Assembly: GCA_001872625.1 (NCBI GenBank) | Contig: MNXP01000066.1 | Coordinates: 1 to 32,325, forward strand | Length of the DNA stretch: 32,325 nucleotides | Direction: 5' to 3' | Source: Bacteroidetes bacterium CG2_30_33_31 | Lineage (GTDB): Bacteria; Bacteroidota; Bacteroidia; Bacteroidales; UBA1556 | Part shown: in pieces, positions 1-8,719 of the stretch | How positions within the stretch are numbered: position 1 is the first letter of the stretch | Layout of the letters: each line of letters begins with the position of its first letter | The notes under the pieces: generated by a model | The model's database searches: none | Told to the model about the DNA's origin: nothing | What the model saw: the letters and a program-made list of their open reading frames with translations, nothing else | Translations under genes and position numbers: made by a program

Positions 1-344
1 CTTTTTTTCAATCTCCAACCAATCTTAAAACCAATCTCCAACCAATCTTTTTCAACCAATCTTTTCCAACCAATCTTAAAACCAATCTTAAAACCAATCT
101 TAAACCAATCTTTTTTCCAATCTTTTCCAACCAATCTTAAACCAATCTTTTTTTCAATCTCCAACCAATCTTAAAACCAATCTCCAACCAATCTTTTTCA
201 ACCAATCTTTTCCAACCAATCTTAAAACCAATCTTAAAACCAATCTTAAACCAATCTTTTTTCCAATCTTTTCCAACCAATCTTAAACCAATCTTTTTTT
301 CAATCTCCAACCAATCTTAAAACCAATCTTTTCCAACCAATCTC
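1..344. repeat. CAATCT-core tandem array with 146-bp higher-order period
   Basis: The stretch consists of CAATCT/CCAATCT cores separated by short spacers (CCAA, TAAAA, TAAA, TTTCCAA or a T-run). Twelve cores make a 146-bp unit: positions 1-146 and 147-292 are identical base for base, and a third copy starts at 293 but departs from the pattern near 330. About 28 cores are present and the array probably continues to the left of the window. Read on the minus strand the cores are AGATTGG, so the array lies directly downstream of the dnaE stop codon. It does not look coding: spacer lengths vary, 146 is not a multiple of 3, and the minus strand carries many TAA triplets. The last core ends at 343, four bases before that stop codon. 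Confidence 0.95.
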
Positions 345-347
345 CTC

Positions 348-3290
348 TCAGGCAACTGGATTTTCTTTCAGTGGCATTTTTGCCATTTTATGAACTTCTA
401 TGGTAGCATAGCCAAATTCTTCCACAATTTTTCCCAGCATAAGATATATACCATCGCCTCGGAACGGATATTTGTGCAAAGAAATGGGGAAGTACACGCT
501 GTCGAAAAGATTGCCTTCAGCATCAAGAAAAGTTGAAAAATGCATATAATCATTCCTCACAGTTTTCACATATTTTATGGTAACCAGATGCCCTAACATC
601 CTAACAGTTTTTCCTACATTTTCAATCATATTATCAGCCATTATTTGACCTCTAAAACCTGTCTGTAAAAGATCGAAATAACTTAAGCTTACAGGAAAGC
701 CAATTAACTCAATTTCATCATAAGCATCAGTTATTAAGTCTTGGGTAAGTTGCGGAAGATTAAAGTTTCGAGCCTCTCCTTGAAAGAGTAACTGCATTTC
801 AGCAGCAGTATTTCTATGTTTGATTATGAGTGTATGAGCCTCCCACATAAGTGCAGCCTTAGGTTTGCCAGCAAAAGAGAAAGCGCCAGCACGAATCAAT
901 ATCAGAAGCTGCTCTATGCCTATATTTACCCTCTGAGTGAAATCCAAAAGACTTAGAAAACTTCCTTTGGCTTTTCTATCCGCCACTATCTTTTTTGCTA
1001 AGGAGCTCTCAAACTGTTGAAGGTGAATAAAGCCGATGTAAATTCTATCATCATCAATTGAAGTTAGATATTCACTTTTATTAATATCAGGCAGCATCAC
1101 TTTAGCCCCCAGCCTTTCAGCCTCATTGAAATATAGCCAAGAACGATAAAAACCGCCAAAATTATTTATCACTGCCGTTATAAATTCGTGTGGAAAATAT
1201 GCTTTCAGATAAAGGCTCTGATAGCTTTCTACAGCATAGGATGCCGAATGAGCTTTGGAAAAGGAATAGCCAGCAAAAGATTCAATCTGTCGCCAAACTT
1301 CTTTGGTAACTTCTTCAGGGCGACCCAGTTGGATACTGTTTTCAAAAAATTTCTTCACAATGCGGTCAAACTCATCTCTCGAACGAGTTTTCCCACTCAT
1401 GGCACGCCTAAGCACGTCGGCATCACCCAAATCCAAACCAGCATAATGATGACAGACCTTCAAAACATCTTCCTGATAAACCATAACTCCATAAGTTTCT
1501 TCAAGTTGTTCTTTCATAACTGTATGCAGATATTTAAAAGACTTAGGATTGTTGTAACGAAGAATATATTCGCGCATCATTCCAGATTTTGCCACACCAG
1601 GTCTAATAATTGAACTCGCCGCAACTAAAGTAAGATAATTGTCGCAATGTAGTTTTTTTATCAACCCGCGCATGGCAGGGCTCTCTATATAAAAGCAGCC
1701 CACAGTTTCACCTTTTTGAAGCAACTGTCGGACTTTTATATCCTTTTTAAATTCATCAACTTTATGAAAATCAATATCTAAACCTTTGTTATTTTTAATA
1801 TAACTAACAGCATCTTTAATATGTCCGATGCCCCTCTGACTTAGAATATCGAGTTTTTCGTAGCCAATATCTTCAGCTACGTACATATCCCATTGAGTAA
1901 CTTGAAAACCTTTTGGTGGGAAGTCGAGAGCAGTAAAATTTGTAATAGCATCTTCGCTCACCAGCACACCGCCAGCATGAATACTTCTTAAGTTTGGCAT
2001 GCCGCTCATCATTGCTGCTACGCCGTGAATTTTTCTGGTGATTTCGCTCTGATTTCTGTCGGCAATAGGATTTCTGATAAGGTCATCAATCTCATCCTTA
2101 GGCAACCCATAAACTTTCCCAAGTTCGCGATAAATTGATTTTCCTTTGAAGGTTGACATTGTGCCAAGCAGTGCAACTCTATCATTTCCAAACCTTTTGA
2201 AGATATAGTCCTGAACATCATCTCTTTCTTTCCACGAATAATCAATGTCAAAATCTGGTGGCGAGCTTCGCTTTGGATTTATAAACCTTTCAAAATAAAG
2301 ATCTAACTCAATAGGATCTACATCAACAATCTTAAGGCAATAGGCAACCACACTGTTGGCTCCACTCCCTCTTCCTACATGATAATAGCCTCTCGATAAT
2401 GAATAGCTTATAATGTCGTAGGTGATAAGAAAATATGCTGAAAATCCAAGCTTATCAATTATTGCTAATTCTTTCTCTACCCTTTCTTCAGCTATTTTAT
2501 TATCTTTCCCATAGCGATATTCCAAGCCCTCGAATGCAAGTTTGCGAAGAAGATTATAATCATCTTTGCGTGAAATAGTGTAATGTTTCTTGTTTTTTAT
2601 TGGCGCAAAATCGAAATCTAAAGAACATGAATCAATGATTTTTTGAGCATTATCGAGAAGAAATTCAAAGCCAGAAAATCTTTGAAATAGCTGGGACTTT
2701 GAAAATATTATTTCATCGCTATCTGCAAGGTGCAAAGGCTTTATCATCGAAAGTAAAAGATTATTATCTATGGCGCGAAGATGTTTATGAAGTTCAAAAC
2801 CGCTGGCATTGGCAAAAGTTATTGGCGATAATGCTACAAGTTTTGAAAAATATTTTCTATTTACTTTCAATAACTTATATTTTTCTGATGCTCGTATTCC
2901 AATATATTCGTTGCTGCGCAAAGTCTCTATCAAATCCAAATTAGAAATATCGTAAATAAAACTTACATCGCTTATTTCTGGTGCTCTCTCGGGAATGGAA
3001 TTCTTACTCAAATTGTATTCCGACAGATATTCATTAATTTTTCTGAAGCCTATATTATTGTGTGCAATGGCCAAAAATAGGAGTTTGTTGTGATGCCTAA
3101 ATTCTATGCCAGCGGCAGGAAGTATATCTTTTTTTTTGCACTCTTTTACAAATTCTACTACCGCCGAACTATTATTTATATCAGTGATTAGCAGTTTATT
3201 CCATCCATTTTTAATAGCTAAATCCACAAGATTTTCTATGGATAGAGTCCCATATCTTAGGCTAAAAAATGAATGATTGTTCAAAAGCAT
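348..3290 (-). CDS. dnaE: DNA polymerase III alpha subunit, short DnaE type
   Basis: A C-family replicative or translesion DNA polymerase of 980 residues, shorter than the roughly 1160 of E. coli DnaE. The N-terminal PHP domain (about 1-200) begins NNHSFFSLRYG; the usual TDHGN motif is TDINN, so PHP metal binding is probably lost. The palm has GRGSGANSVVAYC (306-318), the catalytic aspartate motif PDFDIDY (345-351) and a third likely catalytic Asp in KLDILS (about 481). A probable OB-fold lies near 880-970, after which the protein stops, so the long tau-binding tail of E. coli DnaE is absent. Bacteroidota often carry a second, shorter alpha subunit beside the main replicase, sometimes DnaE2-like with an imuB partner; no such partner is visible here. 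Whether this is the main or accessory polymerase cannot be told from the window. ATG start at 3290. Confidence 0.93.
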   Translation of the reverse strand: MLLNNHSFFSLRYGTLSIENLVDLAIKNGWNKLLITDINNSSAVVEFVKECKKKDILPAAGIEFRHHNKLLFLAIAHNNIGFRKINEYLSEYNLSKNSIPERAPEISDVSFIYDISNLDLIETLRSNEYIGIRASEKYKLLKVNRKYFSKLVALSPITFANASGFELHKHLRAIDNNLLLSMIKPLHLADSDEIIFSKSQLFQRFSGFEFLLDNAQKIIDSCSLDFDFAPIKNKKHYTISRKDDYNLLRKLAFEGLEYRYGKDNKIAEERVEKELAIIDKLGFSAYFLITYDIISYSLSRGYYHVGRGSGANSVVAYCLKIVDVDPIELDLYFERFINPKRSSPPDFDIDYSWKERDDVQDYIFKRFGNDRVALLGTMSTFKGKSIYRELGKVYGLPKDEIDDLIRNPIADRNQSEITRKIHGVAAMMSGMPNLRSIHAGGVLVSEDAITNFTALDFPPKGFQVTQWDMYVAEDIGYEKLDILSQRGIGHIKDAVSYIKNNKGLDIDFHKVDEFKKDIKVRQLLQKGETVGCFYIESPAMRGLIKKLHCDNYLTLVAASSIIRPGVAKSGMMREYILRYNNPKSFKYLHTVMKEQLEETYGVMVYQEDVLKVCHHYAGLDLGDADVLRRAMSGKTRSRDEFDRIVKKFFENSIQLGRPEEVTKEVWRQIESFAGYSFSKAHSASYAVESYQSLYLKAYFPHEFITAVINNFGGFYRSWLYFNEAERLGAKVMLPDINKSEYLTSIDDDRIYIGFIHLQQFESSLAKKIVADRKAKGSFLSLLDFTQRVNIGIEQLLILIRAGAFSFAGKPKAALMWEAHTLIIKHRNTAAEMQLLFQGEARNFNLPQLTQDLITDAYDEIELIGFPVSLSYFDLLQTGFRGQIMADNMIENVGKTVRMLGHLVTIKYVKTVRNDYMHFSTFLDAEGNLFDSVYFPISLHKYPFRGDGIYLMLGKIVEEFGYATIEVHKMAKMPLKENPVA

Positions 3291-3406
3291 AATGACTATA
3301 TTATAATCAAATTAACGACCACAATATAAGCAAAAAACTTTTGGGAAAAATGATACGGGGATAATTTTCCGACTACTTTAGGTAATGATCAGGAGAAACC
3401 TAATTA

Positions 3407-4144
3407 TTAATTTTCAATATCAGGTTGAATAATTTGATAGGCAAGTTCAGCGGCACGTTGTTCGGCGCTTTTAATATTGTTTGCCTTGGCTTTGGTAATC
3501 ATTTTATCGTCAAGCCAGAGTTCAATTTCGTGCTGCTTAGCATTATTTACGCCTATAACTTGAGTATGCTTAAATTCCACAGAAACTTTTTCTTTCTGCG
3601 ACCATTCAATAATGCAGCTTTTAAAATTAGTCTCAGTTTGCTCAAGTTCATCTATATCGAGATATATTTTGATAATTTTTTCGACAAGAACTTTTTTGGT
3701 AATATCGAAACCTTGGTCTAAATATACAGCTCCTATTAGAGCCTCGAAAGCATCGCCGAGAAGTGATTTGGGTTGAGAATGAATATCTTTTGTAGTTTTA
3801 ATCAATTCAAATAATCCTATACGTTGGCCAAGACTATTCAATTGGTTTCTGCTGACCATTTTTGAGCGCATTTTTGTCAGAAAGCCTTCATCTTTATAGG
3901 GAAATATTTTAAAGAGATAGTCTGCCACAATAGTGTCGATAACGGCATCACCAAGGAATTCAAGCCTTTCGTTGGAATTTTTTGCCCCACGTGATATTTC
4001 TATGGCAACGGATTTATGCCTGAAAGCAAGTTCATACAAAAAAATGTTTTCGGGATAAAACCCAAAAACATTTTTTATAAAATCTTTAATTTCAGTATTT
4101 TCATGTGAAAACCGTGCACGCAGATGTCGTACAATTTTGGCCAT
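3407..4144 (-). CDS. rnc: Ribonuclease III
   Basis: Double-strand-specific endoribonuclease that processes rRNA precursors and structured mRNAs. The 245-residue protein has the RNase III signature NERLEFLGDAVID (58-70) with its metal-binding acidic residues, a second acidic cluster in GDAFEALIGAVYLDQG (about 131-146), and a C-terminal dsRNA-binding domain (about 170-240) starting TNFKSCIIEWSQ and ending in the usual Ala-rich helix (AEQRAAELAYQII). Length and domain order are normal. It is the last gene of acpP-fabF-rnc, 9 bp after fabF, an order common in Bacteroidota and other bacteria. Confidence 0.96.
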   Translation of the reverse strand: MAKIVRHLRARFSHENTEIKDFIKNVFGFYPENIFLYELAFRHKSVAIEISRGAKNSNERLEFLGDAVIDTIVADYLFKIFPYKDEGFLTKMRSKMVSRNQLNSLGQRIGLFELIKTTKDIHSQPKSLLGDAFEALIGAVYLDQGFDITKKVLVEKIIKIYLDIDELEQTETNFKSCIIEWSQKEKVSVEFKHTQVIGVNNAKQHEIELWLDDKMITKAKANNIKSAEQRAAELAYQIIQPDIEN

Positions 4145-4153
4145 CAGTAAAAT

Positions 4154-5404
4154 TTACTCATCAAATTTTTTGAAGATGATAGATGCATTATGCCCACCAA
4201 AACCAAAAGTATTGGAAAGTGCATAAGTGATATTCTTTTTTACTGCTTTATTAAAAACAAAGTTAAGTTTAGGAATATCTGGGTCGTCATCAAAATGATT
4301 GATAGTAGGAGGAATTATGCCTTCTTTGACTGCCATCACACAAGAAGCGGCTTCTATAGCACCAGCAGCACCAAGCAAATGGCCCGTCATAGATTTAGTG
4401 GAGTTCACCAAAATTTTTGTAGCATGATCTCCAAAAAGGGACATAATAGCTTTAGGTTCAGCAACATCACCCACAGGGGTAGAAGTACCATGAGTATTGA
4501 TATGATCAATATCTTCTGGTTTTAAGCCTGCATCTAAGATTGCTTCTCTCATGCAATTTTTTGCGCCTAAACCCTCTGGGTGTGGTGCTGTCATGTGATA
4601 AGCATCACCTGAAAGGCCTGCGCCAACAACTTCTGCATAAATTTTGGCACCTCTTGCGCGAGCGTGTTCCAATTCTTCAAAAATCATTGCACATCCACCT
4701 TCTCCCAACACAAAACCATCGCGATTCAAGTCGTAAGGTCTCGAGGCTGTTTTAGGATCGTCATTTCTTGTAGAAATAGCATGCAAGGCGTTGAATCCTC
4801 CAATACCAGCTTCATTAATTGAGGCTTCGCTGCCTCCAGTAACGAAAGCATCGGCTTTGCCTAATCTGATATAGTTAAAAGCATCAGATAGAGCATTTGC
4901 CGATGAGGCACAGGCTGAAACGGTAGTAAAATTTGGACCCATAAATCCGAATTTGATGGAAATATGACCTGCTGTGATATCGGCAATCATTTTTGGGATG
5001 AAGAAAGGATTAAACCTTGGAGTTCCATCACCACGAGCATAATCAGAAACTTCGTCGAGGAAAGTCTTCAGGCCACCAATGCCTGATCCCCAAATTACAC
5101 CAATTCGCTCAAGATTAGATTTTTCGAGATCCATTCCTGAATCTTCTACTGCCTGTGTGGCAGCAATAATTCCAAATTGAGCGCATGGGTCTAATTTGCG
5201 TGCTTCTTTTTTGTCGAAATAGTCTGTTGCTTCATAGCCTTTTAGTTCACAAGCAAACTTAGTCTTAAATTTTTCTGCATTAAATTGGGTAATAGGACCA
5301 GCGCCACTCACCCCATTAATCATATTATGCCATGTTTCAGGCATAGTCTTTCCTAATGGAGTAAGTGCACCAATTCCTGTAACTACTACTCTTTTTAAAG
5401 TCAT
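4154..5404 (-). CDS. fabF: Beta-ketoacyl-ACP synthase II
   Basis: Condensing enzyme of type II fatty acid synthesis, elongating acyl-ACP with malonyl-ACP in the cytoplasm. Numbered from the ATG at 5404 (416 residues), the catalytic triad is Cys165 (VSACASS), His305 (NTHGTSTPVGD) and His342 (KSMTGHLLGAAG), matching C163/H303/H340 of E. coli FabF. The C-terminal glycine-rich loop NTFGFGGHNAS is present. An in-frame TTG three codons upstream (5413) would directly abut the acpP stop, but the ATG gives the usual MxLKRVVVTGIG start and is preferred. It lies 9 bp after acpP, the protein that carries its substrate. Confidence 0.97.
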   Translation of the reverse strand: MTLKRVVVTGIGALTPLGKTMPETWHNMINGVSGAGPITQFNAEKFKTKFACELKGYEATDYFDKKEARKLDPCAQFGIIAATQAVEDSGMDLEKSNLERIGVIWGSGIGGLKTFLDEVSDYARGDGTPRFNPFFIPKMIADITAGHISIKFGFMGPNFTTVSACASSANALSDAFNYIRLGKADAFVTGGSEASINEAGIGGFNALHAISTRNDDPKTASRPYDLNRDGFVLGEGGCAMIFEELEHARARGAKIYAEVVGAGLSGDAYHMTAPHPEGLGAKNCMREAILDAGLKPEDIDHINTHGTSTPVGDVAEPKAIMSLFGDHATKILVNSTKSMTGHLLGAAGAIEAASCVMAVKEGIIPPTINHFDDDPDIPKLNFVFNKAVKKNITYALSNTFGFGGHNASIIFKKFDE

Positions 5405-5413
5405 AGTGGTCAA

Positions 5414-5653
5414 TTATTTATTACCGTTTTTTTCGATATAAGCAATAGCGTCGCCTACTGTACCAATGTTTTCTGCTTGGTCATCTGGAATTGCAATATC
5501 AAATTCCTTTTCAAATTCCATAATCAACTCAACTGTATCTAAGGAATCTGCTCCTAAGTCGTTAGTAAAGCTTGCTTCTGGAGTTACTTCGTTTTCGTCA
5601 ACGCCTAATTTGTCAACGATAATAGCTTTAATTCTCTTTGCGATGTCTGACAT
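5414..5653 (-). CDS. acpP: Acyl carrier protein
   Basis: Small acidic carrier of fatty acyl chains. The 79-residue protein has the phosphopantetheine attachment motif [10 protein letters not shown] with Ser37, and the acidic recognition helix after it. The reading frame continues upstream to 5701, but those 16 extra residues ([10 protein letters not shown]...) are Cys-rich and unlike any ACP; the ATG at 5653 gives the standard MSDIAKRIK start and is chosen. First gene of the acpP-fabF-rnc operon. No exact TAnnTTTG box was found in its upstream region. Confidence 0.97.
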   Translation of the reverse strand: MSDIAKRIKAIIVDKLGVDENEVTPEASFTNDLGADSLDTVELIMEFEKEFDIAIPDDQAENIGTVGDAIAYIEKNGNK

Positions 5654-5701
5654 GTTAAAATAATTTATTGTTAATCTTTTGCAAAGAAAACAAATATTCA
5701 T

Positions 5702-6116
5702 TTATAAAAACAAAAAACTTTATTTTCACTTTAGCAGAATATTATTAATAATCAGTTATTCAATTGTTTAACGTATTAATAGAATATGTTTTTAATTGGA
5801 TTAACTATCTCAAAAGGTGAATTTTACATTATATTATATTTGAAGTAATTATTATAATGATTGCCTTGCAAAAGGAAATAAAAGTTTAAGATTGAATTTT
5901 TTTGGCTGCAAAAATACACTCAAGGGCGAAGTAAACTGCTAAAGTGTAATTTAGAGCCTTTACTTTTGGCTGAAAAAGCAAACAACAAATTCCTTAGCCT
6001 AATAAACAAAATCCTGTTATTAGCAGCGAGAGATGCTGTAGTATTGGTTATTGGTTATTATCCGAATTTTAGGAAATCGGCTCTTTAGGCCTATTGTAGG
6101 ATATTATTATGTATCT
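5702..6116. other. Gene-free region between acpP and the T9SS protein gene
   Basis: About 415 bp that should contain the acpP promoter, and the 3' end of the T9SS protein transcript. I found no RNA gene or convincing coding sequence. There is a short tandem repeat of TATTGGT at 6042-6059 (two full copies and a partial). One frame on the plus strand stays open from about 5882 to 6084 but has no ATG and no recognisable product. Confidence 0.5.
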
Positions 6117-6971
6117 TTATTTTTTCTGCAGCTTAGTTGTGGCCGACATTCCTTTACTGTTAGATGCCTTTATGAAATATAATCCACTTGGCAATTCTGT
6201 AATGTCAATGTTATTTAATTTTTTTGATAACAAAATAACTTGACCCATTGAGTTGAAAAATTCAACACGATTAATTTCTCCAAATGATTTTTTGATGCTA
6301 ACTGTTACAAAATCAGCAGTAGGGTTTGGGAAAATTGTAATTGAGCTCTTATTAGTTGTAAATTTATTTATACCTATTGATAACAAAGTTGAATCGGAAA
6401 ATGCTAACCAATAAACATTCACTGTGTCTGTATTGTTGAGATAGTAGTATTGACTTGAGTAAAATGTTGCAGAATCCTTTGATTTTAAAACCTCCTTAAA
6501 GCCTCCTGTGTCCCACCAACCCCCAGGATGAACTCCTGTAAAAACACTTCCATTCCTGCAAGTGTCGTTGAAAAGAATTCTATTCCAAAATGCTTTTAAG
6601 GGAAAATGAGCTGATACAATATTGATTTCAACGATTGGCATTATTTGCCAAAAATTTTCTGTTACGCAAGGATTAGCAACTATTTGTTTCTTGGTTTCAA
6701 ATGGTAGCAAACCTAATGGAGCCGAATTAAAGTTTTGTTGAAACCAAACACTTCCTGATCTTACGTCAAGTCCGATTTTGTATGCTGTTGAAATAATATT
6801 TGTCTCACCAAACACTGTATCCAAACTATCTGTCGCTGCGATGTCATATCCAAGTGTTAAACTGTCGGTGTTACCAACAGCATCAATAAAGGTCATTTGA
6901 AATGCGAATTGCTGTGCTTTACAAATTGTTAATTGAGCAATTACAAAAGTTAAGAATATAATTTGTTTCAT
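6117..6971 (-). CDS. Secreted protein with type IX sorting domain
   Basis: The 284-residue protein starts with a signal peptide (MKQIIFLTFVIAQLTICKAQ) and ends with a T9SS type A sorting domain (about 205-284): FPNPTADFVTVSI, then VEFFNSMGQVILLSKKLNNI and the closing LPSGLYFIKASNSKG. Such proteins cross the outer membrane through the type IX system, where the C-terminal domain is usually removed. The body (about 20-200) contains a DAVGNTDSLTLGYDIAATDS segment near its start, a pattern I associate with other T9SS cargo, and has Cys and Trp residues but no enzymatic motif I recognise. Function unknown; surface attachment or release is inferred. It stands alone, with long non-coding stretches on both sides. 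Confidence 0.85.
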   Translation of the reverse strand: MKQIIFLTFVIAQLTICKAQQFAFQMTFIDAVGNTDSLTLGYDIAATDSLDTVFGETNIISTAYKIGLDVRSGSVWFQQNFNSAPLGLLPFETKKQIVANPCVTENFWQIMPIVEINIVSAHFPLKAFWNRILFNDTCRNGSVFTGVHPGGWWDTGGFKEVLKSKDSATFYSSQYYYLNNTDTVNVYWLAFSDSTLLSIGINKFTTNKSSITIFPNPTADFVTVSIKKSFGEINRVEFFNSMGQVILLSKKLNNIDITELPSGLYFIKASNSKGMSATTKLQKK

Positions 6972-7427
6972 GTTTATTTGCTTATGATTTATCCTCTATT
7001 TGTATTCATTGGTTTTAGTTTGAAGGGTAGTTATTACAATAATGACATCTATCGAAGTTAGTCAAAAAACTCCTAGAAATTTCCATTTAATTGAATATCG
7101 CGAAGCGAAAATAAGGAATAATTCAATTCTGTCAGAATTTTAATTTAAAAAGTAAAATCAACAATATAAATTTAAGTGTGGACAAGGTATTTTATATTGC
7201 AAAAACAATTACTACTATAAAAATCAAATTACCTATTAGCCAAACTATACTGACAAAGACAATGTTAATAACTGCCTAATATAAATCAATTGCTCAGCTT
7301 TTTGATGAAATGTTTTGGAATTTGATTTTGGGTGACACATAGCCAAAGTCAGGAAAGATAAGTAATTTCTCGATAGATAAAGTTATATATCAAATTCTAT
7401 TGAAAGACTTGCTAATTAGGCAAAAAG
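6972..7427. other. Gene-free region upstream of the T9SS protein gene
   Basis: About 455 AT-rich bases between the T9SS protein start and the ackA terminator. I see no open frame with recognisable content, no tRNA-like fold and no exact TAnnTTTG promoter box for the minus-strand gene. A short inverted repeat (AATTCT, 3-nt loop, AGAATT) at 7125-7139 is too small to call a terminator. Confidence 0.45.
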
Positions 7428-7463
7428 AATGCCTATAAAAATCGGCAGATTCTTATAGGCATT
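7428..7463 (-). terminator. Intrinsic terminator of the pta-ackA operon
   Basis: A perfect 11-bp stem (AATGCCTATAA 7428-7438 with TTATAGGCATT 7453-7463) continues after a single mismatch into a 4-bp inner stem (7440-7443 with 7448-7451) and a GGCA tetraloop. On the minus strand the stem is followed by CTTTTTG. It begins 19 bp past the ackA stop codon. Confidence 0.85.
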
Positions 7464-7481
7464 GGCAAAAAAAATTGAAAT

Positions 7482-8693
7482 TTATTTAACCATATCCTTT
7501 ACTATCAAATAAGTATCGCGAGCAATAACTAATTCTTCATTTGTAGGAATAACAAGAACTGCAACGGCAGATTCCTTAGTGCTGATAATTGCTTCTTTGG
7601 CTTTGAGTTCATTATTCAATTTTTCATCGAGAATTAAACCCATATAACCAAAGTTTTTAAGAATGTCGCTTCTAAGATTATTGGCATTCTCGCCAATACC
7701 GCCAGTAAAAATAAGAGCATCTAATCCTCCCATTTCTGCAATATAAGCGCCTATATATTTTACAATTCTATTATTGTACATCTGTAGAGATAGTTGTGCG
7801 CGGGCATTTCCATCTGCAGCTGCAGCTTCTACTTCGCGCAAGTCTGATGAAACGCCAGAAATTCCAAGCATTCCGCTATGTTTATTAATTAAAGTATTGG
7901 TTGCACTAAGTCCAATCTCCTCTTTCTGCATTATATAAGTCAAAGCTCCTGCATCTAAATCACCTGAGCGAGTTCCCATCATAAGACCTTCCACAGGTGT
8001 AAGTCCCATTGAAGTATCAATGGATTTGCCATTTTTAATGGCGGCAATTGAAGCTCCATTTCCCAGATGACAGCTAATAATTTTTAAGTCTTTTATATCG
8101 CGATTCAGCATTTTTGCAGCTCTGTCGGATACATAGCGGTGGCTGGTGCCATGGAATCCATATTTTCTAATTCCGTATTTTTTGTATAACGAATACGGTA
8201 TTGCATACATATAAGTGGCAGCTTCCATTGTTTGATGAAATGCTGTGTCGAAAACTCCACCCTGAGGAACATTAGGCAAAAGCTCTTTAATAGCATAAAT
8301 ACCTTTTAAGTTAGGTGGATTATGCAATGGAGCTAAATCAACGCATTCTTCCATGGTATTTATAACCTCATCATTGATAAAGACGCTGCCTTTAAAAGCC
8401 TCTCCTCCATGAACAACACGGTGTCCGACAGCTTTCAATTCATCAATACTTTGAATGCTTCCATGCTTTTTACTGGTGAGCACACCAAGTACATATTCAA
8501 TACCTTGCTGGTGGTCAAAAATATCACCAACGAGTTTCACTTCATCGCCATCGAGCCTCGAATTTTTTATAAATGAGCCAAGAAGTCCAATTTTTTCGAC
8601 AATTCCTTTAGCCAAAAGTGTTTCACTATTTTCTATATCAAATAGCTGATATTTAATGGAAGAACTTCCACAATTCAATACTAATATCTTCAT
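7482..8693 (-). CDS. ackA: Acetate kinase
   Basis: Transfers phosphate from acetyl phosphate to ADP, giving acetate and ATP; the ATP-forming last step of acetate fermentation. The 403-residue length is standard. Visible family motifs: LVLNCGSSSIKYQLF at the N-terminus with Asn7, GHRVVHGGEAF, GVFDTAFHQTM with the catalytic Asp, YGFHGTSHRYV, the nucleotide-binding CHLGNGASIAAI, and FTGGIGENANNLR near the C-terminus. It is the last gene of pta / dehydrogenase-like / ackA, 26 bp after its neighbour, and is followed by a strong terminator. Confidence 0.97.
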   Translation of the reverse strand: MKILVLNCGSSSIKYQLFDIENSETLLAKGIVEKIGLLGSFIKNSRLDGDEVKLVGDIFDHQQGIEYVLGVLTSKKHGSIQSIDELKAVGHRVVHGGEAFKGSVFINDEVINTMEECVDLAPLHNPPNLKGIYAIKELLPNVPQGGVFDTAFHQTMEAATYMYAIPYSLYKKYGIRKYGFHGTSHRYVSDRAAKMLNRDIKDLKIISCHLGNGASIAAIKNGKSIDTSMGLTPVEGLMMGTRSGDLDAGALTYIMQKEEIGLSATNTLINKHSGMLGISGVSSDLREVEAAAADGNARAQLSLQMYNNRIVKYIGAYIAEMGGLDALIFTGGIGENANNLRSDILKNFGYMGLILDEKLNNELKAKEAIISTKESAVAVLVIPTNEELVIARDTYLIVKDMVK

Positions 8694-8719
8694 AATTAAT
8701 TTATTAAGGATTAAAAAAA

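Noticed and set aside
1..344. Array as a CRISPR or as a repeat-protein gene
   Set aside because: Repeats are 10-14 bp with no unique spacers, and every frame is broken by unit length or stop codons.
3378..3403. Inverted repeat TTAGGT/ACCTAA just past the rnc stop codon
   Set aside because: Only 6 bp with a 14-nt loop and no T-run; not enough for a terminator.
5414..5701. Longer 95-residue acyl carrier protein starting at 5701
   Set aside because: The extra 16 residues are unlike any ACP and the ATG at 5653 gives the standard start.
5882..6084. Open frame of about 68 codons on the plus strand between acpP and the T9SS protein gene
   Set aside because: No ATG, GTG or TTG with a plausible ribosome site, no recognisable product, and the 3' part is simple repeat sequence.
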